Shown here: piece after piece, positions 1 to 9,764 of the stretch
Numbering within the stretch: position 1 is the stretch's first letter
Layout: each line of letters opens with the position of its first letter
Assembly (NCBI GenBank): GCA_963575745.1
Contig: CAUYUJ010008069.1
Coordinates: 213,501-277,500, forward strand
Direction: 5' to 3'
From: Prorocentrum cordatum
Lineage: Eukaryota; Sar; Dinophyceae; Prorocentrales; Prorocentraceae
DNA length: 64,000 bases
The notes under the pieces: generated by a model
Told to the model about the DNA's origin: nothing
The model's input: the letters and a program-made list of their open reading frames with translations, nothing else
Databases searched by the model: none
Position numbers and translations under genes: made by a program

Positions 1-2
1 TG

Positions 3-332
3 GACGGCTCCTGGTGGGTGGACGTGACGGTCCGCCACCCGGCGGCAGGCGACGAGACGGCGCTCCGGGCTGCGGCGCGACGGCCGGGAGAGGCTACGCG
101 CAGGGCCGAGCGCGAGAAACACGAGAGGTACCCGGGCGAGCGGCTCACGGCTTTCGCCCTGGAGACCTCCGGCCGCTTGGGCGCTGAGGCGCGACAGTGG
201 CTGCTGGCGCAGGTGCGCGAGCTCCCCGAGGACACGCAGCCCGGCGAGCTGGCGCGCGCCTACAAGGCGCTCAGCTGCGCGCTGCAGCGCCAGGTGGCGC
301 GCCAGCTTCGGCGCGCCGCCGGGCTGCGCTGA
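3..332 (+). CDS. C-terminal end of a non-LTR (LINE) retrotransposon polyprotein, 5' partial
   Basis: The frame is open from the window edge to a stop at 330-332, about 109 codons, so the N-terminal part lies upstream. The peptide begins DGSWWVDVTVRHPAAG, has an alanine/arginine-rich segment, then EREKHERYP, AFALETSGRLG and a helical tail. An aspartate-valine-threonine-valine strand followed by a lysine-tyrosine/arginine-tyrosine motif and an E-T-x-G-R box is the arrangement at the extreme C-terminus of many LINE-type reverse transcriptase proteins, behind the RT domain. No RT motif is visible because the window starts too late. The assignment rests on that pattern and on the mobile-element-rich surroundings. 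It could instead be the end of an unrelated alanine-rich protein. Confidence 0.5.
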   Translation, partial: DGSWWVDVTVRHPAAGDETALRAAARRPGEATRRAEREKHERYPGERLTAFALETSGRLGAEARQWLLAQVRELPEDTQPGELARAYKALSCALQRQVARQLRRAAGLR

Positions 333-830
333 GCGGGGAGGACTGCTGGGCCCGGGCAGGGGGCGGCGCCGGCGCTGGGCGTCGGCGCGGGGCTGCGGGG
401 CGGGCAGCTGCTGACGCTGGGCTGACGGCGGCTTCTACTGCTGCCGCTGCTGCGCGCGGACTGCTGCGCGCAGGGGCCGAAGGCCGGGGACGCGCGCTCG
501 CCGGACAGGGCGGCGCGCGGCGCGGGGTGGAGGCCGGAGCGGGCGGCTGACGGCGCTGCTGCCGGGCACTGCTGCGCCGCGGGCGGCGCCGGACGCGGGC
601 GCCTGCGCTCGACGCCGGCTACATCTCGCTCTGGCTGCACGTCCTGGTCCCGGGTATGCCAAGGCTATAGGCCCCGGCTGGCGCAACCCCTCCCCGCCAG
701 GGGCGGCCGCTGTTTGCACGCTGGGCCCTCGTGCTGGGCGTAAGGCGGCGGCTGCTCCTGGGGGGCCGGTGCGAAGCACTGGGGGGCTGCGCCGGCACCA
801 ATTCAAAGTGCGCTGGGACCGCGCGCCGCC
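333..830. other. GC-rich spacer without a recognised gene
   Basis: Sequence after the LINE stop is extremely GC-rich. All frames give only alanine/arginine/glycine-rich shadow peptides. No poly(A) tail or target duplication is visible that would mark the LINE 3' end. Confidence 0.5.
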
Positions 831-1110
831 GGGAGGAGTAGGAGTAGGAGGAGGAGGAGGAGGAGGAGGAGGAGGAGGGGAGTAGGGAGTAGGGAGTAGG
901 GAGTAGGGATGGAGAAGGGATGGCAGGGGGGAGGGGGAGGAGGGATGGGGAGGGGGAGCAAGAGGAAGAGGAGGGAGGAGGAGAGAGGAGAGGAGGGGGA
1001 GGAGGAGGAGGAGGTGAGGAGGAGGAAGGAACGCATGAACGACTGTTGGCTGTTGTCCCGAGGTCCCGAGGAGGAAGGAGGAAGAGAGGAAGAGGAGGAG
1101 GAGAAGGGAG
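831..1110. repeat. Polypurine tract with (GGA)n and a 7-bp tandem repeat
   Basis: The + strand is almost pure G and A. It contains (GGA)n at about 848-878 and four perfect copies of AGTAGGG at 881-908, followed by degenerate GGA/GGGA runs. Glutamate/glycine and leucine/serine/proline frames here are repeat artefacts. Confidence 0.85.
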
Positions 1111-1144
1111 AACCGATGAGCACAATATCAGCCTCATACGGCGA

Positions 1145-1186
1145 GCATCGGGCATCGGGCATCGGGCATAGGGGATAGGGCATAGG
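1145..1186. repeat. 7-bp tandem repeat, GCATCGG family
   Basis: Six consecutive heptamers: GCATCGG three times, then GCATAGG, GGATAGG and GCATAGG. The 7-bp phase is exact throughout. It is one of many unrelated heptamer arrays in the first 13 kb. Confidence 0.85.
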
Positions 1187-1820
1187 TAGGGGCATAATGT
1201 GACCTTTCGCTGGGGTGACCTCTGGCGCGCCGCTGTCTGGCCCCGCCTGGGGGGGGGCTTCGTCGCCGCGGCTGGGCGCAGCTCGAAAAACGGGTCAGTT
1301 GGGACCCCAGGAGGGGTCCGGTGTGCGATTTTGAACAGATTTGTGATTTGTGCGCACCATGGTCACTCTTGCGACAGGTCACTGGCCCAGCCCCAGAGGT
1401 TCTAAGAGAGAACTGGGCGCGGGGGGGTTAGATGTCAGATAGAGGCGGGGGGTCAGATAGAGGATAGAGGCGCGGGGGGGTCAGATGTCAGATGTCAGAT
1501 AGAGGCGTGGGTGCGTGCGCGGGGAAGCTATGAGGGAAAACGGGAAAACTATGGGCCATGCGCTATGCTACAAATGCGCCGTCTTGGAGCGATCTTTCGG
1601 CCACTCGGGGCCCTCTTGGATCTTGGGGCGTCTCGGGTCTTGGGCCTTGGGTCTTGGGGCCTCTTGGGGCCTCTTGGGCTCCTGGGGCTTTGTCGGCCCG
1701 CCTTGGATCTCGGAGGCTCTCTGAAGGCTCTGGAGGCCCCGGGGATGCGCTTGGGAGCTCATGGACCCCCCCGTCTAATCGGATTTCGGACCCCTGGCCC
1801 CTCGCCTCTCCCTTCCCCCT
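1187..1820. other. Spacer with small tandem repeats
   Basis: No coding frame is supported. It holds TCAGATG heptamers at 1481-1501 and imperfect CTTGGGGCCT repeats at about 1625-1690. The open frame that continues into the downstream gene is judged non-coding here because it lies upstream of the spliced-leader relic. Confidence 0.5.
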
Positions 1821-1842
1821 TCCGTAGCCGTTTTGGCTCATG
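1821..1842 (+). other. Relic of the dinoflagellate spliced leader (DinoSL)
   Basis: The 22 bases from 1821 match the conserved dinoflagellate spliced leader at 20 positions, allowing the permitted variable first base. The core reads CCGTAGCCGTTTTGGCTC; the two differences are A to G at leader position 10 and A to T at position 21. In dinoflagellates this leader is added to mRNA by trans-splicing and is not normally encoded in front of genes. A genomic copy 23 bases before an ATG with a long intronless frame therefore indicates reverse transcription of a mature mRNA and re-integration. No GT donor follows it, which argues against an SL RNA gene. Confidence 0.75.
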
Positions 1843-1864
1843 TTTTGGCGCATGGCGCACGGCC

Positions 1865-3106
1865 ATGCCCCCCTGCGCGCTGGGGCGCGGGGGCCCAGCT
1901 GAGTTCGCCGCCGAGCTTTGGAGCCACCCGGACTCCCCCGGGCGCCCAGGGAGGCTGGCCAGGCTGGCCCCCGACGAGCTCATCGTGGTCTCGAGCTCCG
2001 AGGACGAGCCAGCGAGTTCGCGGCTTGCGACGGCGCGCACGAGAAGCAGGAGCCGCAGGGGTCGGCCAACCGCGACGACAGCGACGAGGGCGACAAGGGC
2101 GACAAGGGCGGCCAGTGCGACCTCCTGGCCACAGTCGGGCGCAGCGGCGCCGAGGCAGGCGCGGTCGCCTGGGTCTGCCGCCGCTGGTGCTGGCGGCGTT
2201 CCGGCCATGGCTGCGACCCTGCGGCCGCAGTCGGGCGCAGCGGCGCAGAGGCTGGCGGCGCGGTCGCCTGGGTTGACCGCCGCTGGCGCAGGCGCTGGCG
2301 CCGGCGGCGCTCGGGCCGCGGCCGCGGCCGCGGCAGCTTCTGCAGAGGCGGTCAGTGCGTTTTCTCGGCCACCGTCGGGCGCGGCGCCTCCGAGGCGGTG
2401 GCTGGCAGACGCCATGCTCGGCCGCAGCGACAAGGTGCCCTCCTCGCCGCCAGCGTCGCCATCAGCGTCGAGGGCGGCGACGACGCCGCCGCGGCCTGCG
2501 GCCAGCGCGACGAGCGGCTCGTCAGCGGGGGCGCGTTGGGCGCCGCCGCCGCCCCCGCGAGAGCGCAGGGCGCTGCTGTGGGAGAGTGCGCGGGAGGACT
2601 CCTTGGAAGTCATGGGGAGATCGTGCGAGGAGCACCCAGAGATCACCTCCTGGATTCCTGGGAATCTGAGATCAACCGTGCCAGCGGATGGATTCGCGGA
2701 CATCGCCCAGCTGGAGCTCACGCAGCGGGTCCGTGCCGCGCTGGAGCTGATGAGGGCCGGGAGCTGCGCGGGGGGCGGAGGTCCAGCTTACTACGTGGGA
2801 TCGACCTCCGACCCCGCGTGGCGGCGGAGGGGCGGGCGGCGCTGGAGATCTGAAGCGCGCGCCAAGGCTCCCGCCAAGAGGGCGGAGTGGATGGGCGGTC
2901 ACTGCCTCCGATGGAGGCGGACGGTCGTCCTGGGCGCGTGGCCGGATGCGGAGGCATCGCGGCTGGGGCCGATCGCGATCGACGTTGCGCGTGCACATTG
3001 TGGGCAGGCGGTGAAGAACGTCGCCAACGACGCCAGGGGGCTCGAGGTGCGCTCGTACCCGGGCTACTCGTTCATCTATGTATGCGGAGGCCGGCGCTCT
3101 CTCTAG
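1865..3106 (+). CDS. Intronless retroposed gene, 413 aa, with a C-terminal domain slightly like GIY-YIG nucleases
   Basis: The start is the first ATG after the spliced-leader relic, 22 bases downstream of it, and the frame is uninterrupted. Near the N-terminus, about residues 36-48, APDELIVVSSSEDE resembles a SUMO-interacting motif, a hydrophobic core followed by serines and acids. Residues about 60-270 are low-complexity Ala/Arg/Ser/Pro with three imperfect repeats around PQSGAAAPRQARSPG. The last 120 residues look folded: AYYVGSTSDPAWRRRG, a tryptophan-rich stretch, then a segment ending YSFIYVCGG. The YVGSTSDP...R block is like the second half of the GIY-YIG motif, but the first GIY half and a clear catalytic glutamate are not seen, so nuclease activity is not claimed. 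No poly(A) remnant is evident. Function unknown; it is probably an expressed or recently expressed retrogene. Confidence 0.55.
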   Translation: MPPCALGRGGPAEFAAELWSHPDSPGRPGRLARLAPDELIVVSSSEDEPASSRLATARTRSRSRRGRPTATTATRATRATRAASATSWPQSGAAAPRQARSPGSAAAGAGGVPAMAATLRPQSGAAAQRLAARSPGLTAAGAGAGAGGARAAAAAAAASAEAVSAFSRPPSGAAPPRRWLADAMLGRSDKVPSSPPASPSASRAATTPPRPAASATSGSSAGARWAPPPPPRERRALLWESAREDSLEVMGRSCEEHPEITSWIPGNLRSTVPADGFADIAQLELTQRVRAALELMRAGSCAGGGGPAYYVGSTSDPAWRRRGGRRWRSEARAKAPAKRAEWMGGHCLRWRRTVVLGAWPDAEASRLGPIAIDVARAHCGQAVKNVANDARGLEVRSYPGYSFIYVCGGRRSL

Positions 3107-5086
3107 TGCATTGCCCTGCGCCCAGTGCAGCGTGCAGCGCGCAGCACAAGAGCACAAGAGTTATAAAATAAGGGCATGGGTGCATGGAAGAGATCAGAAA
3201 TGGAGGGGGGAGAGGTGAGAGATGAGAGGATCAAAAGATGAACCAGTATAGACTATAGAGAAGAGATAAGAGGTAAGAGGTAAGAGATAATAGATAAGAG
3301 AAGATCGAGGATCGAGGCGAGGGGGGGGGGAGAGATGCACAAGCCACAAGCCACAAGCCACAATCCACAAGCCCATATTCTCAATCCTCTATCCTGAATC
3401 ATATTCCTGCATCTTCCTGCTCCACTTCCTGCACCTCCTCCTCCTGCTCCCCTGCTGCCCTTCGTCTCTCGTTGCTTCTCGGCGGGGAGGATGGATCCAG
3501 GATCCAGGGGGAGGGGAAGGAGGAGGAGGAGGAGGAGGAGGAGGAGGAGGAGGAACCCGCTGCCAGGCGGAGCCCGACGCCCAGCCCGACGCCCAGCCCG
3601 ACGTTGAGCCCGTGCTTTCCAGGGGGGACCGGCTGCGCTGCGGCCGGGCCATCCTGGCCGCGCTCCGGCGCAAAGGGGTGGCCCGGCGCTGGTGGCCGGG
3701 CGCGGCGCCCGCCGCGGACGCCCCCGAGGGCCGCGCCCAGGGGGGAGAGGAGGCAGGTACGAGGTAGGAGGTAGGAGGAGAAGGAGGACGACGAGGAGAT
3801 GAGAGATGAGGAGGAGGAGGAGGAGGAGGAGGAGGAGGAGGAGGAGGAGGGGGGGGGGGAGGAGAAAGAGGAGGGAGGAGGAGGAGGCAGGGGGCAGGGG
3901 GGCGGGTGGCGGGGGGATGGGGGACGGGGGTCGGGGAGGCGGATGGAGGATGGAGGATCGGGGAGGGAGAGGAGAGAGGAGAGAGGAGGGGGGAGGAAGG
4001 CGAGGAATGCGAGGAGGAGGAGGGAGAGGAGGAGAAGGAGAAGGTGGAAGAGGAGGAGTAGGGAGTAAGGAGAAGAGGAGGACAGGATTGCGATTGAGGA
4101 TATAGGATAGAGGATGGAGGATAGAGTATAACGGATCCCGCCCCTTGCCCCTCGCCAGGATGACCCCGACGTCGAGGGCCTCGAGGAGTCCCCCTTCACC
4201 GCGTATCGGAGTCGCCCGGGCCCCGGGCCCCGGCCATGCGGGGGGGATGTAAATTGTAAACATATCGGGATCGCGATTCGGAACGGCCGTTTGCAATCGG
4301 ATGCGTAACGGGGAGGAGGGAGGAGCTCAGGAGCTCAGGAGCTCAGGGCTCCTCTCCCTCAGAGCCCCATGTCAGGGGTCAGGGTATGAATGGTATGGGC
4401 GAGCATGAGCAAGTCTGAGTATGAAAAGTATGAATGAGTCTGAGAATGAGTGAATCAGGGGGGCCAGGGGCCAGGGGCATCCAACGTGACCCGCAATCGC
4501 TAGCCGCTAGCCGCTAGCCGTTGCCCCAAGCTACCCGAGACCCAAGATAACCAAGATGCCCAAGACCCAAGATGGGGGCCCGAGTGCGGCAATTTGCGGC
4601 CGCTGTTGCGCAGCGCGAACGGCCCGCGCTTCGAGCGGCGCCCCTCGGCCCTCGGCGCCGCATCTCACCAGTTGGAGGCGTGGCCGGAGAGGCCACGTGC
4701 GCATGCGCAATCATATTCATATTCTCTCGGGTTCACTCATGCACTCACGCGCTCATGCTCAGACTCGCGACTCACTCACTCAAATGCTCATACTTAATAC
4801 TTCATACTCAACGTTCACACGTTCACCAGGGCTTGATGGCTTGATGCTTGATGGCTTGATTGTATCTGACCTCTGACCTCTGACCCCGCCCTCTCCTCCC
4901 ACCTGGCACCTGACTTATCACTTATCATTTTATCATTTATCCGTGCGGCTGTCAGCTGTTAACGTGTAGAATCAAATATCAAATATGGCCCTGACCCCTG
5001 ACCAGTCGCCCATCCTAAATATGAATTCGCACCATCCCAGGAGGGCAGGGGGAGGGCAGGCATCGGCCCCCCCCCCTCCTTGTCCT
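3107..5086. other. Low-complexity spacer with isolated exon-like fragments
   Basis: Contains five CACAAGC-type heptamers (3338-3372), (GGA)n at about 3519-3553 and 3806-3850, three GCTAGCC heptamers (4499-4519) and three CTGACCT heptamers (4866-4886). Two short frames look more like coding sequence than their surroundings: about 3571-3756 (peptide containing LRCGRAILAALRRKGVARRW) and 4159-4308 (containing DDPDVEGLEESPFTAYRS), separated by GAG repeats. Joining them across GT and AG sites would create a stop, so I do not call a gene. Confidence 0.4.
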
Positions 5087-5203
5087 TGTCCAATAATACC
5101 ATGCGCGGACAGGGCGGCGCTACCGATGCCATCTCAGGTCCCAGGGGGGCATTGTCGCATTGTCCAATAATACCATGCTCGGACAGGACGGCGCCACCGA
5201 TGC
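5087..5203. repeat. Tandem duplication with 74-bp period
   Basis: A block starting TGTCCAATAATACCATGC at 5087 recurs at 5161 with a few substitutions and runs through CACCGATGC near 5202. Two copies only. No coding role is seen. Confidence 0.75.
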
Positions 5204-5232
5204 GCGGTGGCCCCCTGAGGAGGAAGTCCAGC

Positions 5233-5254
5233 TTCAGTAGCCATTTGGCTCTTT
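5233..5254 (+). other. Probable second, more degraded spliced-leader relic
   Basis: The core GTAGCCATTTGGCTC (5237-5251) equals the central part of the dinoflagellate spliced leader with one T missing; the flanking bases match less well. It lies about 95 bases before ATG 5348 of a long intronless frame, the same arrangement as at 1821. Because it is shorter and gapped, chance similarity cannot be excluded. Confidence 0.4.
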
Positions 5255-5347
5255 CTGGTCGGGGGTCGGGCCAAGCGGCCAAGCGCCAAGCGCCGCGCGA
5301 CTCCGGGGCTCCATGGGGCCTTCTTCGAGCGGTCGCTCCATGACTCC

Positions 5348-6101
5348 ATGGGCTGTTCCTCGAGCAGCGGCGGGGCGTCGCCCCCGGGGCCCCGGGGCCC
5401 AAGGGGGGCGCGCCACCGCCGCGCGGTGGCTCTGGCGGCTCTGCGACGCGCTCGAGATGACGGGGCAAGGGCCGGGAGAAGTCCTTCGAGCAGGGGCAGC
5501 CGCCGCAGCAGCCGCAGCCGTAGCCGAGGACGCAGGCACTCGCCCTCTGCCGCGGTGGCGCGCGGGTCGGAGCCGCGCGCGAGGCGCGCCCGCAGGTCGG
5601 CGGGCGGGTTCATTGGGTTGCGGTTGCGCTCGAAGGCGCCATCACCTCCGCCTTCGCCTTCGCCGACGCCGATCAGTATCAGTTCGAGTCCGCCGCTGGG
5701 GCCGCCTGGGCAACGCTGGCAACGCCGCCCGCGGCGGCGCCGGGTGTGCTGGCTGTGGCGCCGCCCGGGCCCTCCAGGCGTCGCTGCGGAGGTCGCTGCG
5801 CGAGGCCGAACGCCGCCTGGTGACCCCGGCGTCCGAGGAGATCGAGCTGCTCCTGGCCGCGCCTTCGCGAGGAGCCCGGCGGAATCTCGCCGAGCGGCTG
5901 TCCGCGCCGGGCCCCGCCACCGGGATGCAGCTGGAGTGGGGGCGCGCTGGCAGCCAGGCGTGGGCGGCGTGGGTCGGCGCGGGCGCGCTCTCGGCCGATG
6001 CTGTCCTGCGGGTGTTCGACGCGTTCCTGAAGTGTGACCCCAGCTACGCGATCGCCACCCTCGCGCCCGTCAAGCGCGGGCAGCGCGTCCGTTGGCGCTA
6101 G
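5348..6101 (+). pseudogene. Intronless SR-rich retrogene copy with a frameshift
   Basis: From ATG 5348 the frame reads MGCSSSSGGASPPG and then a serine/arginine-rich region containing SRGSRRSSRSRSRGR, as in splicing-factor-like proteins, up to about 5700. Plausible sequence then continues in another frame: a helical stretch with REAERRLVTPASEEIELLL and a terminal part ending KRGQRVRWR, stop at 6099-6101. A shift of frame between about 5700 and 5760 is needed to join them. ATG 5313 would open the second frame directly and is an alternative start. The upstream spliced-leader-like core suggests a retroposed mRNA. No known family is recognised. Confidence 0.4.
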
Positions 6102-6958
6102 AGGCTCGGGGCTCGGCGAGGCTGCGAGGTAGATGAGAAAAGTGAGGGGGGTGAGGGATGAGGAATGGGGAGGGGGACAGGAGTTGCTGAGTTGCTGGTG
6201 GAGGAGGAGGGGAGGAGGGGGCAAGACGCAAGATGAGCAGGGGAGCAGGGGGGCAGGGAGCAGGGGGCAGCTGGGCAGCTGGTAGCTGGAAGCTGGAAGC
6301 GGAGGGCGGGGGGCGGGAAGCGCGGGGGCGGCGCGCGGGGAGGGGGGGGGGGGGGGGGGGGCATGAGAGTATGAGAGTGCGAGGACGAGAGGCAAGCGGG
6401 GAGGAGCCGAGGAGCCCTTCTCTTCCTTTTCCCTTCTCCAGTCTCCAGTCTCCAGTCTCGAGAACCCCGCCAGAAACTCTACTGCAATTACCTGCTCTCT
6501 CCTGCTCTTGCCCCTTCTCCTCCTCCTCTTTCTCCTCCTTTTGTCTTTTGTATTTTGCCCCTCTCCTCCAGCTGTCCTTTTTCTCCTCCCCCCCCTCCTC
6601 CTCGAGCCTCGAGTCTCGAAAGCTTCGCCGGAAACTTCGCTGCATGTTGCAAGTGCCTTCCCGCTCCTCCTGTCCCTGTCCCCTATCCCCACATCCTTAT
6701 TCCTTATTCCTTATTCACCTTCTCCTTCTCCTGACCATTTTCCCTCCTCCTCCTCTCGCCTCTCGCCTCTCGCTGAGGTCCAGGGGGGGGCCAGCAGAAG
6801 ATCTCGCACAAGACGGCCACAGAGATCGCCTTCGCTCGCCACGTTGGCATGACGCAGTCCCTCGCTAGCAACGCCAGGGGCATCCGGATCGAGAGGGTGA
6901 TTGCGATTCGAAGGCGCGCTGCGGGCTGGGGGCCCGGGCGCCGGGCCGTTTCCCGGGC
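6102..6958. other. Low-complexity spacer; purine-rich then pyrimidine-rich
   Basis: 6120-6361 is purine-rich and ends in a run of 20 G (6342-6361). 6400-6770 is pyrimidine-rich and contains heptamers: TCTCCAG four times (6435-6462, last copy variant), TCCTTAT three times (6694-6714) and CTCTCGC three times (6753-6773). No gene is supported. Confidence 0.6.
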
Positions 6959-7480
6959 GGGGGGGGGGGGGGGGGGGGGAAGAGAGGGGGGGGGGGGGGG
7001 GGGGAGGAGGAGGGGGAGGAGGAAGAGGAGGGGGGGGGATGAGGAAGAGGAGGGGGGGGGGGGGGGGGAGGAAGAGAGGAGGAGGAGGAAGAGAGGAAGA
7101 GGAGGAGGAGGAGGTGGAGAGGAGGAGGTGGAGGACGGGGGGGAGGAGGAGGGTAGGAGGGTTGAGGGTTGAGGAGGGAGGAGGAGGGGGAGGAGGAGGG
7201 GAGGAGGAGGAGGAGGGGAGGAGGAGGAGGAGGAGACGAGGAGGAGAGGAGGAGGAGGAGGGGGGAGGACGAGGAGGAGGAGGAGGAGGAGGAGGAGGAG
7301 GAGGAGGAGGAGGAGGAGGAGGAGGGGAGGAGGGGGGGAGGAGGAGGAGGAGGAGGAGGAGGAGGAGGAGGAGGAGGAGGAGGACGAGGGAAGAGGAGGA
7401 GGAGAAGGAGGAGGAGGAAGAGGAGGAGGAGGGAGGAGGACGAGGAGGAGGAGGAGGGAGGAGAAGGAGGAGCAGTGTCC
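6959..7480. repeat. Long polypurine block of G runs and (GGA)n
   Basis: About 520 bases of nearly pure G/A on the + strand: G homopolymers at 6959-7010, then GGA/GAGGA repeats. The overlapping poly-glutamate, poly-glycine and poly-leucine frames are artefacts. Such tracts can form triplex or quadruplex DNA. Confidence 0.9.
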
Positions 7481-7551
7481 GAGTGTCCTGGAGTCCTGTC
7501 CTGGAGTCCTGGAGCGCCCTGTGCCCTGTGCGCCTGTGCGCCGCAACCCGC

Positions 7552-7622
7552 GTGGCTAAGAGCTAAGGGCTATGGGCTAATGGCTAAGGGCTAAAGGCTA
7601 AGGGCTAAGGGCGAAGGGCTGA
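7552..7622. repeat. 7-bp tandem repeat, GGGCTAA family
   Basis: About ten imperfect units of GGGCTAA and variants in near-constant 7-bp phase. It resembles telomeric TTTAGGG in length and G-richness but not in sequence. Confidence 0.75.
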
Positions 7623-7896
7623 ATGGGGGGGGGGAGGAGGAGGAGGAAGGAGGATGGGGAAGGAGGAGAATGAGGGGGGGGCGAGAGGCGAGGGGAGGAG
7701 GAGGAGGAAGGAGGAGGAGGGGCCCCTGGGCCCTGGGCCCTGGGCCCAGGGCCAAGTCCCAAGTCTAAAAGGTCGCGGTGCAACTTGTAAGGGGTCCGGT
7801 CAGCCGGTCAGCCGGTCAGCCATTGAGCTCCTGATCAATGTGCTAATGTGCCCCCCCAAACCCGAAGCCCCCGGGCGGGCGCTCTGGAGGTAAGTT
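7623..7896. other. Purine-rich spacer with a consensus 5' splice site at its end
   Basis: GGA-rich to about 7720, then GC-rich with three GGTCAGCC octamers (7798-7822). GGAGGTAAGTTC at 7887-7898 contains a textbook GT donor; which exon it would serve is not clear. Confidence 0.4.
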
Positions 7897-8404
7897 CGTC
7901 ACCGCAATGATGCGCTCCAGCGCGTTCTGCAGCCGGTGGCCGCTCTGCGGACGCTGGCGTTGTCGATGCACTTGAAGCGGGGCGAGGCCCAGCAGCACAT
8001 CACCTGCTTCTTGGAGACCATCGGCGATGATGAAGCGCCAGTCAGCGATGCTGGAGCACCAATTGTTGTCGATGCTGGAGCTGCTGGAGCACCCGTGGTC
8101 CGTGGTCGATGATGGAGCACCAATGGTTGGCGACGACGACGTTGGCGTTGACGGGCCGGGTGTTTCAGTAGATCAGGTTGCGCAAGTGATGGGCGCCATC
8201 GCTTACATCAAAACTAACAACATGGCCGCGCCGATTCCGTGGGCCACGTTCCCAACGATGTTAGAACGCACGTCAGCAGAGAATATATGGTCAGCCCTTT
8301 CCATGCGCAGCCCCCTTGATATCAGTGGCATGCAGCTGCCTGCCGAATCAGTGGTGAAATGGATATGGTTCATAACTATTGCGGATCAAGCTTCTTCCAA
8401 CAGG
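7897..8404 (+). CDS. Exon-like segment, unknown protein
   Basis: Two adjoining frames have protein-like composition. From about 7897 one reads NDALQRVLQPVAALRTLALS and on through QQHITCFLETIGDDEAP. From about 8100 another reads VDDGAPMVGDDDVGVDGPG and ends VKWIWFITIADQASSNRR, followed by CAACAG and then purine-rich sequence. A small frame change around 8090-8110, where short GATGCTGGAGCACC repeats occur, separates the two. This looks like the first of several coding islands up to 15.7 kb separated by low-complexity DNA, as expected for exons of one or more genes. No family is recognised. Confidence 0.35.
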
Positions 8405-9090
8405 CGATTTCAGGCGCCCGGGCATGGGGCGTGGGTGGGTGGGGGGGGGGGGAGGCATTGGGCGTGGGCCAATCAAGGTTCAAAGTTCAAAGTGGTCAGT
8501 GGTCAGTTGCACCAGGCTTCGGGCTTCCATGCTTCCAGGTTCGTGGTCAGTGGTCACTGGGCCAGCGGGGCCGGGGGGCCAGTGGAGTCGGGGGCCAGGG
8601 GCCAGGGGGGCGCGGGGGAAGGAGGAGGAGGGGGAGGAGGGAACAGGAGGAGAGGGAGGAGGAGGAGGAGCGAGGAGTGAGGAGCGAGGGGGGATTAAAG
8701 ATACAGGGGAGAAGGGGCGATGAGCAGGGAGAGGGAAAATAGCAAACGACCAACGAAGAGGGGGGACCGCGACGTAATAATCTAAGAAGATAAGAAATAA
8801 GAAGAGAGGAGCGGGAGGTGGATGGGGGGTTAGCGATTAGCGACCAACGACGAGCGATTGGCAACTAGCAATTAGCAGGACTACAGACTACGAACTACGA
8901 GGAGGAAAACGGAAAACGAGGGGGGATTGAAGGCCACGGGGGGGCGACGAGCAAAAAGCCAGGAGCCAGAAGCGAACGGCGTGCACAGAAGAACATGATC
9001 ATTCCATTACTCAAAACTTAAGCGGCCCTCGGCCCCTGGCCCCTGGCCACCGCCCCCCTCTTGGGCTCTCGGGAGCTTTGGGGCGTTATA

Positions 9091-9125
9091 GGTTAGAGGT
9101 TAGAGGCTAGAGGTTAGAGGTTAGA
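9091..9125. repeat. 7-bp tandem repeat, GGTTAGA
   Basis: Five units in exact phase: GGTTAGA twice, GGCTAGA, GGTTAGA twice. Confidence 0.85.
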
Positions 9126-9364
9126 GCTCTCATAGCTCCGAGCTCAGGGCTCAGGGCGTCAGGGCGTCGAGCGCGGGGCTGCCTGCGGCCCGCGGCGGCC
9201 CGCTCCTCCTCTCCTCGTGCACTCCTCGCATGTCCCTCCTTGCTCCTTGCTCTTCGCTCTTCGCCCTTCTCCACGTTCCACATCCTCCCCCATTATTTTC
9301 CCTCTTCCCCTCCTCCTCCATCTCCTCCTCCTGCTCTGCTCTGCCCTCATCGCCTGTCCTACGT

Positions 9365-9460
9365 CCTACCTCCTACCTCCTACCTCCTACCGCCCCACCT
9401 CCTGCTCCCTACTCCCTACTCTCTACTCCCTGCTCTCAGCTCTCAGCTTTCAGCTCTCAA
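9365..9460. repeat. Consecutive heptamer arrays, CCTACCT then CTCCCTA/CTCTCAG
   Basis: CCTACCT repeats four times at 9365-9392 (last unit variant). From 9405 eight heptamers follow without loss of phase, drifting in sequence from CTCCCTA through CTCTCTA and CTCCCTG to CTCTCAG, CTTTCAG and CTCTCAA. The first part is the reverse complement of the AGTAGGG array at 881. Three CCCTAGC units follow at 9513-9533. Confidence 0.85.
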
Positions 9461-9621
9461 CTCTGGACTCCAGAGGCCAACGCCCCCTGGGCACTCAGCT
9501 CCGGGCCCCAGCCCCTAGCCCCTAGCCCCTAGCCCCCAGCCCAGGCGCACATGGAATCCCTGCTGCTGGCGCGGCGAGCTCATGTACTGATTGCGTCTTT
9601 CCCGTGTATGGTTCATATTCT

Positions 9622-9764
9622 TCACCGATAGGTGGTGCCACTGTTGAAGCAGGATGACATCAACACGAAGCTTTGCAGGGCTGCCCACATCTTCGACGTG
9701 TCGTCCTACTGGACTAAGTTGCTGAGCTCGACCATGAGAATCCTTGCCAAAGACGTGATTGCCG
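9622..9764 (+). CDS. Exon-like segment, unknown protein
   Basis: After CCGATAG, which looks like an AG acceptor, the frame reads VVPLLKQDDINTKLCRAAH and continues through FDVSSYWTKLLSSTMRILAK to about 9764, where the sequence turns into short GCTACCCGC repeats. Composition is clearly protein-like and unlike the flanks. No family is recognised. It would be a second coding island of the 7.9-15.7 kb series. Confidence 0.35.

Larger units (their letters stand above)
8405..9621. other. Spacer, probably intronic or intergenic
   Basis: G-rich and repetitive DNA with AGCGATT/TTAGCGA-like short repeats around 8830-8880 and two heptamer arrays listed separately. No coding frame is supported. Confidence 0.45.

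Noticed and set aside
6704-7546. Poly-Leu/Ser/Pro minus-strand frame and poly-Glu/Gly plus-strand frames
   Set aside because: Products of the polypurine block.
7552-7622. Interstitial telomere
   Set aside because: The unit is GGGCTAA and variants, not TTTAGGG; one of many heptamer arrays.
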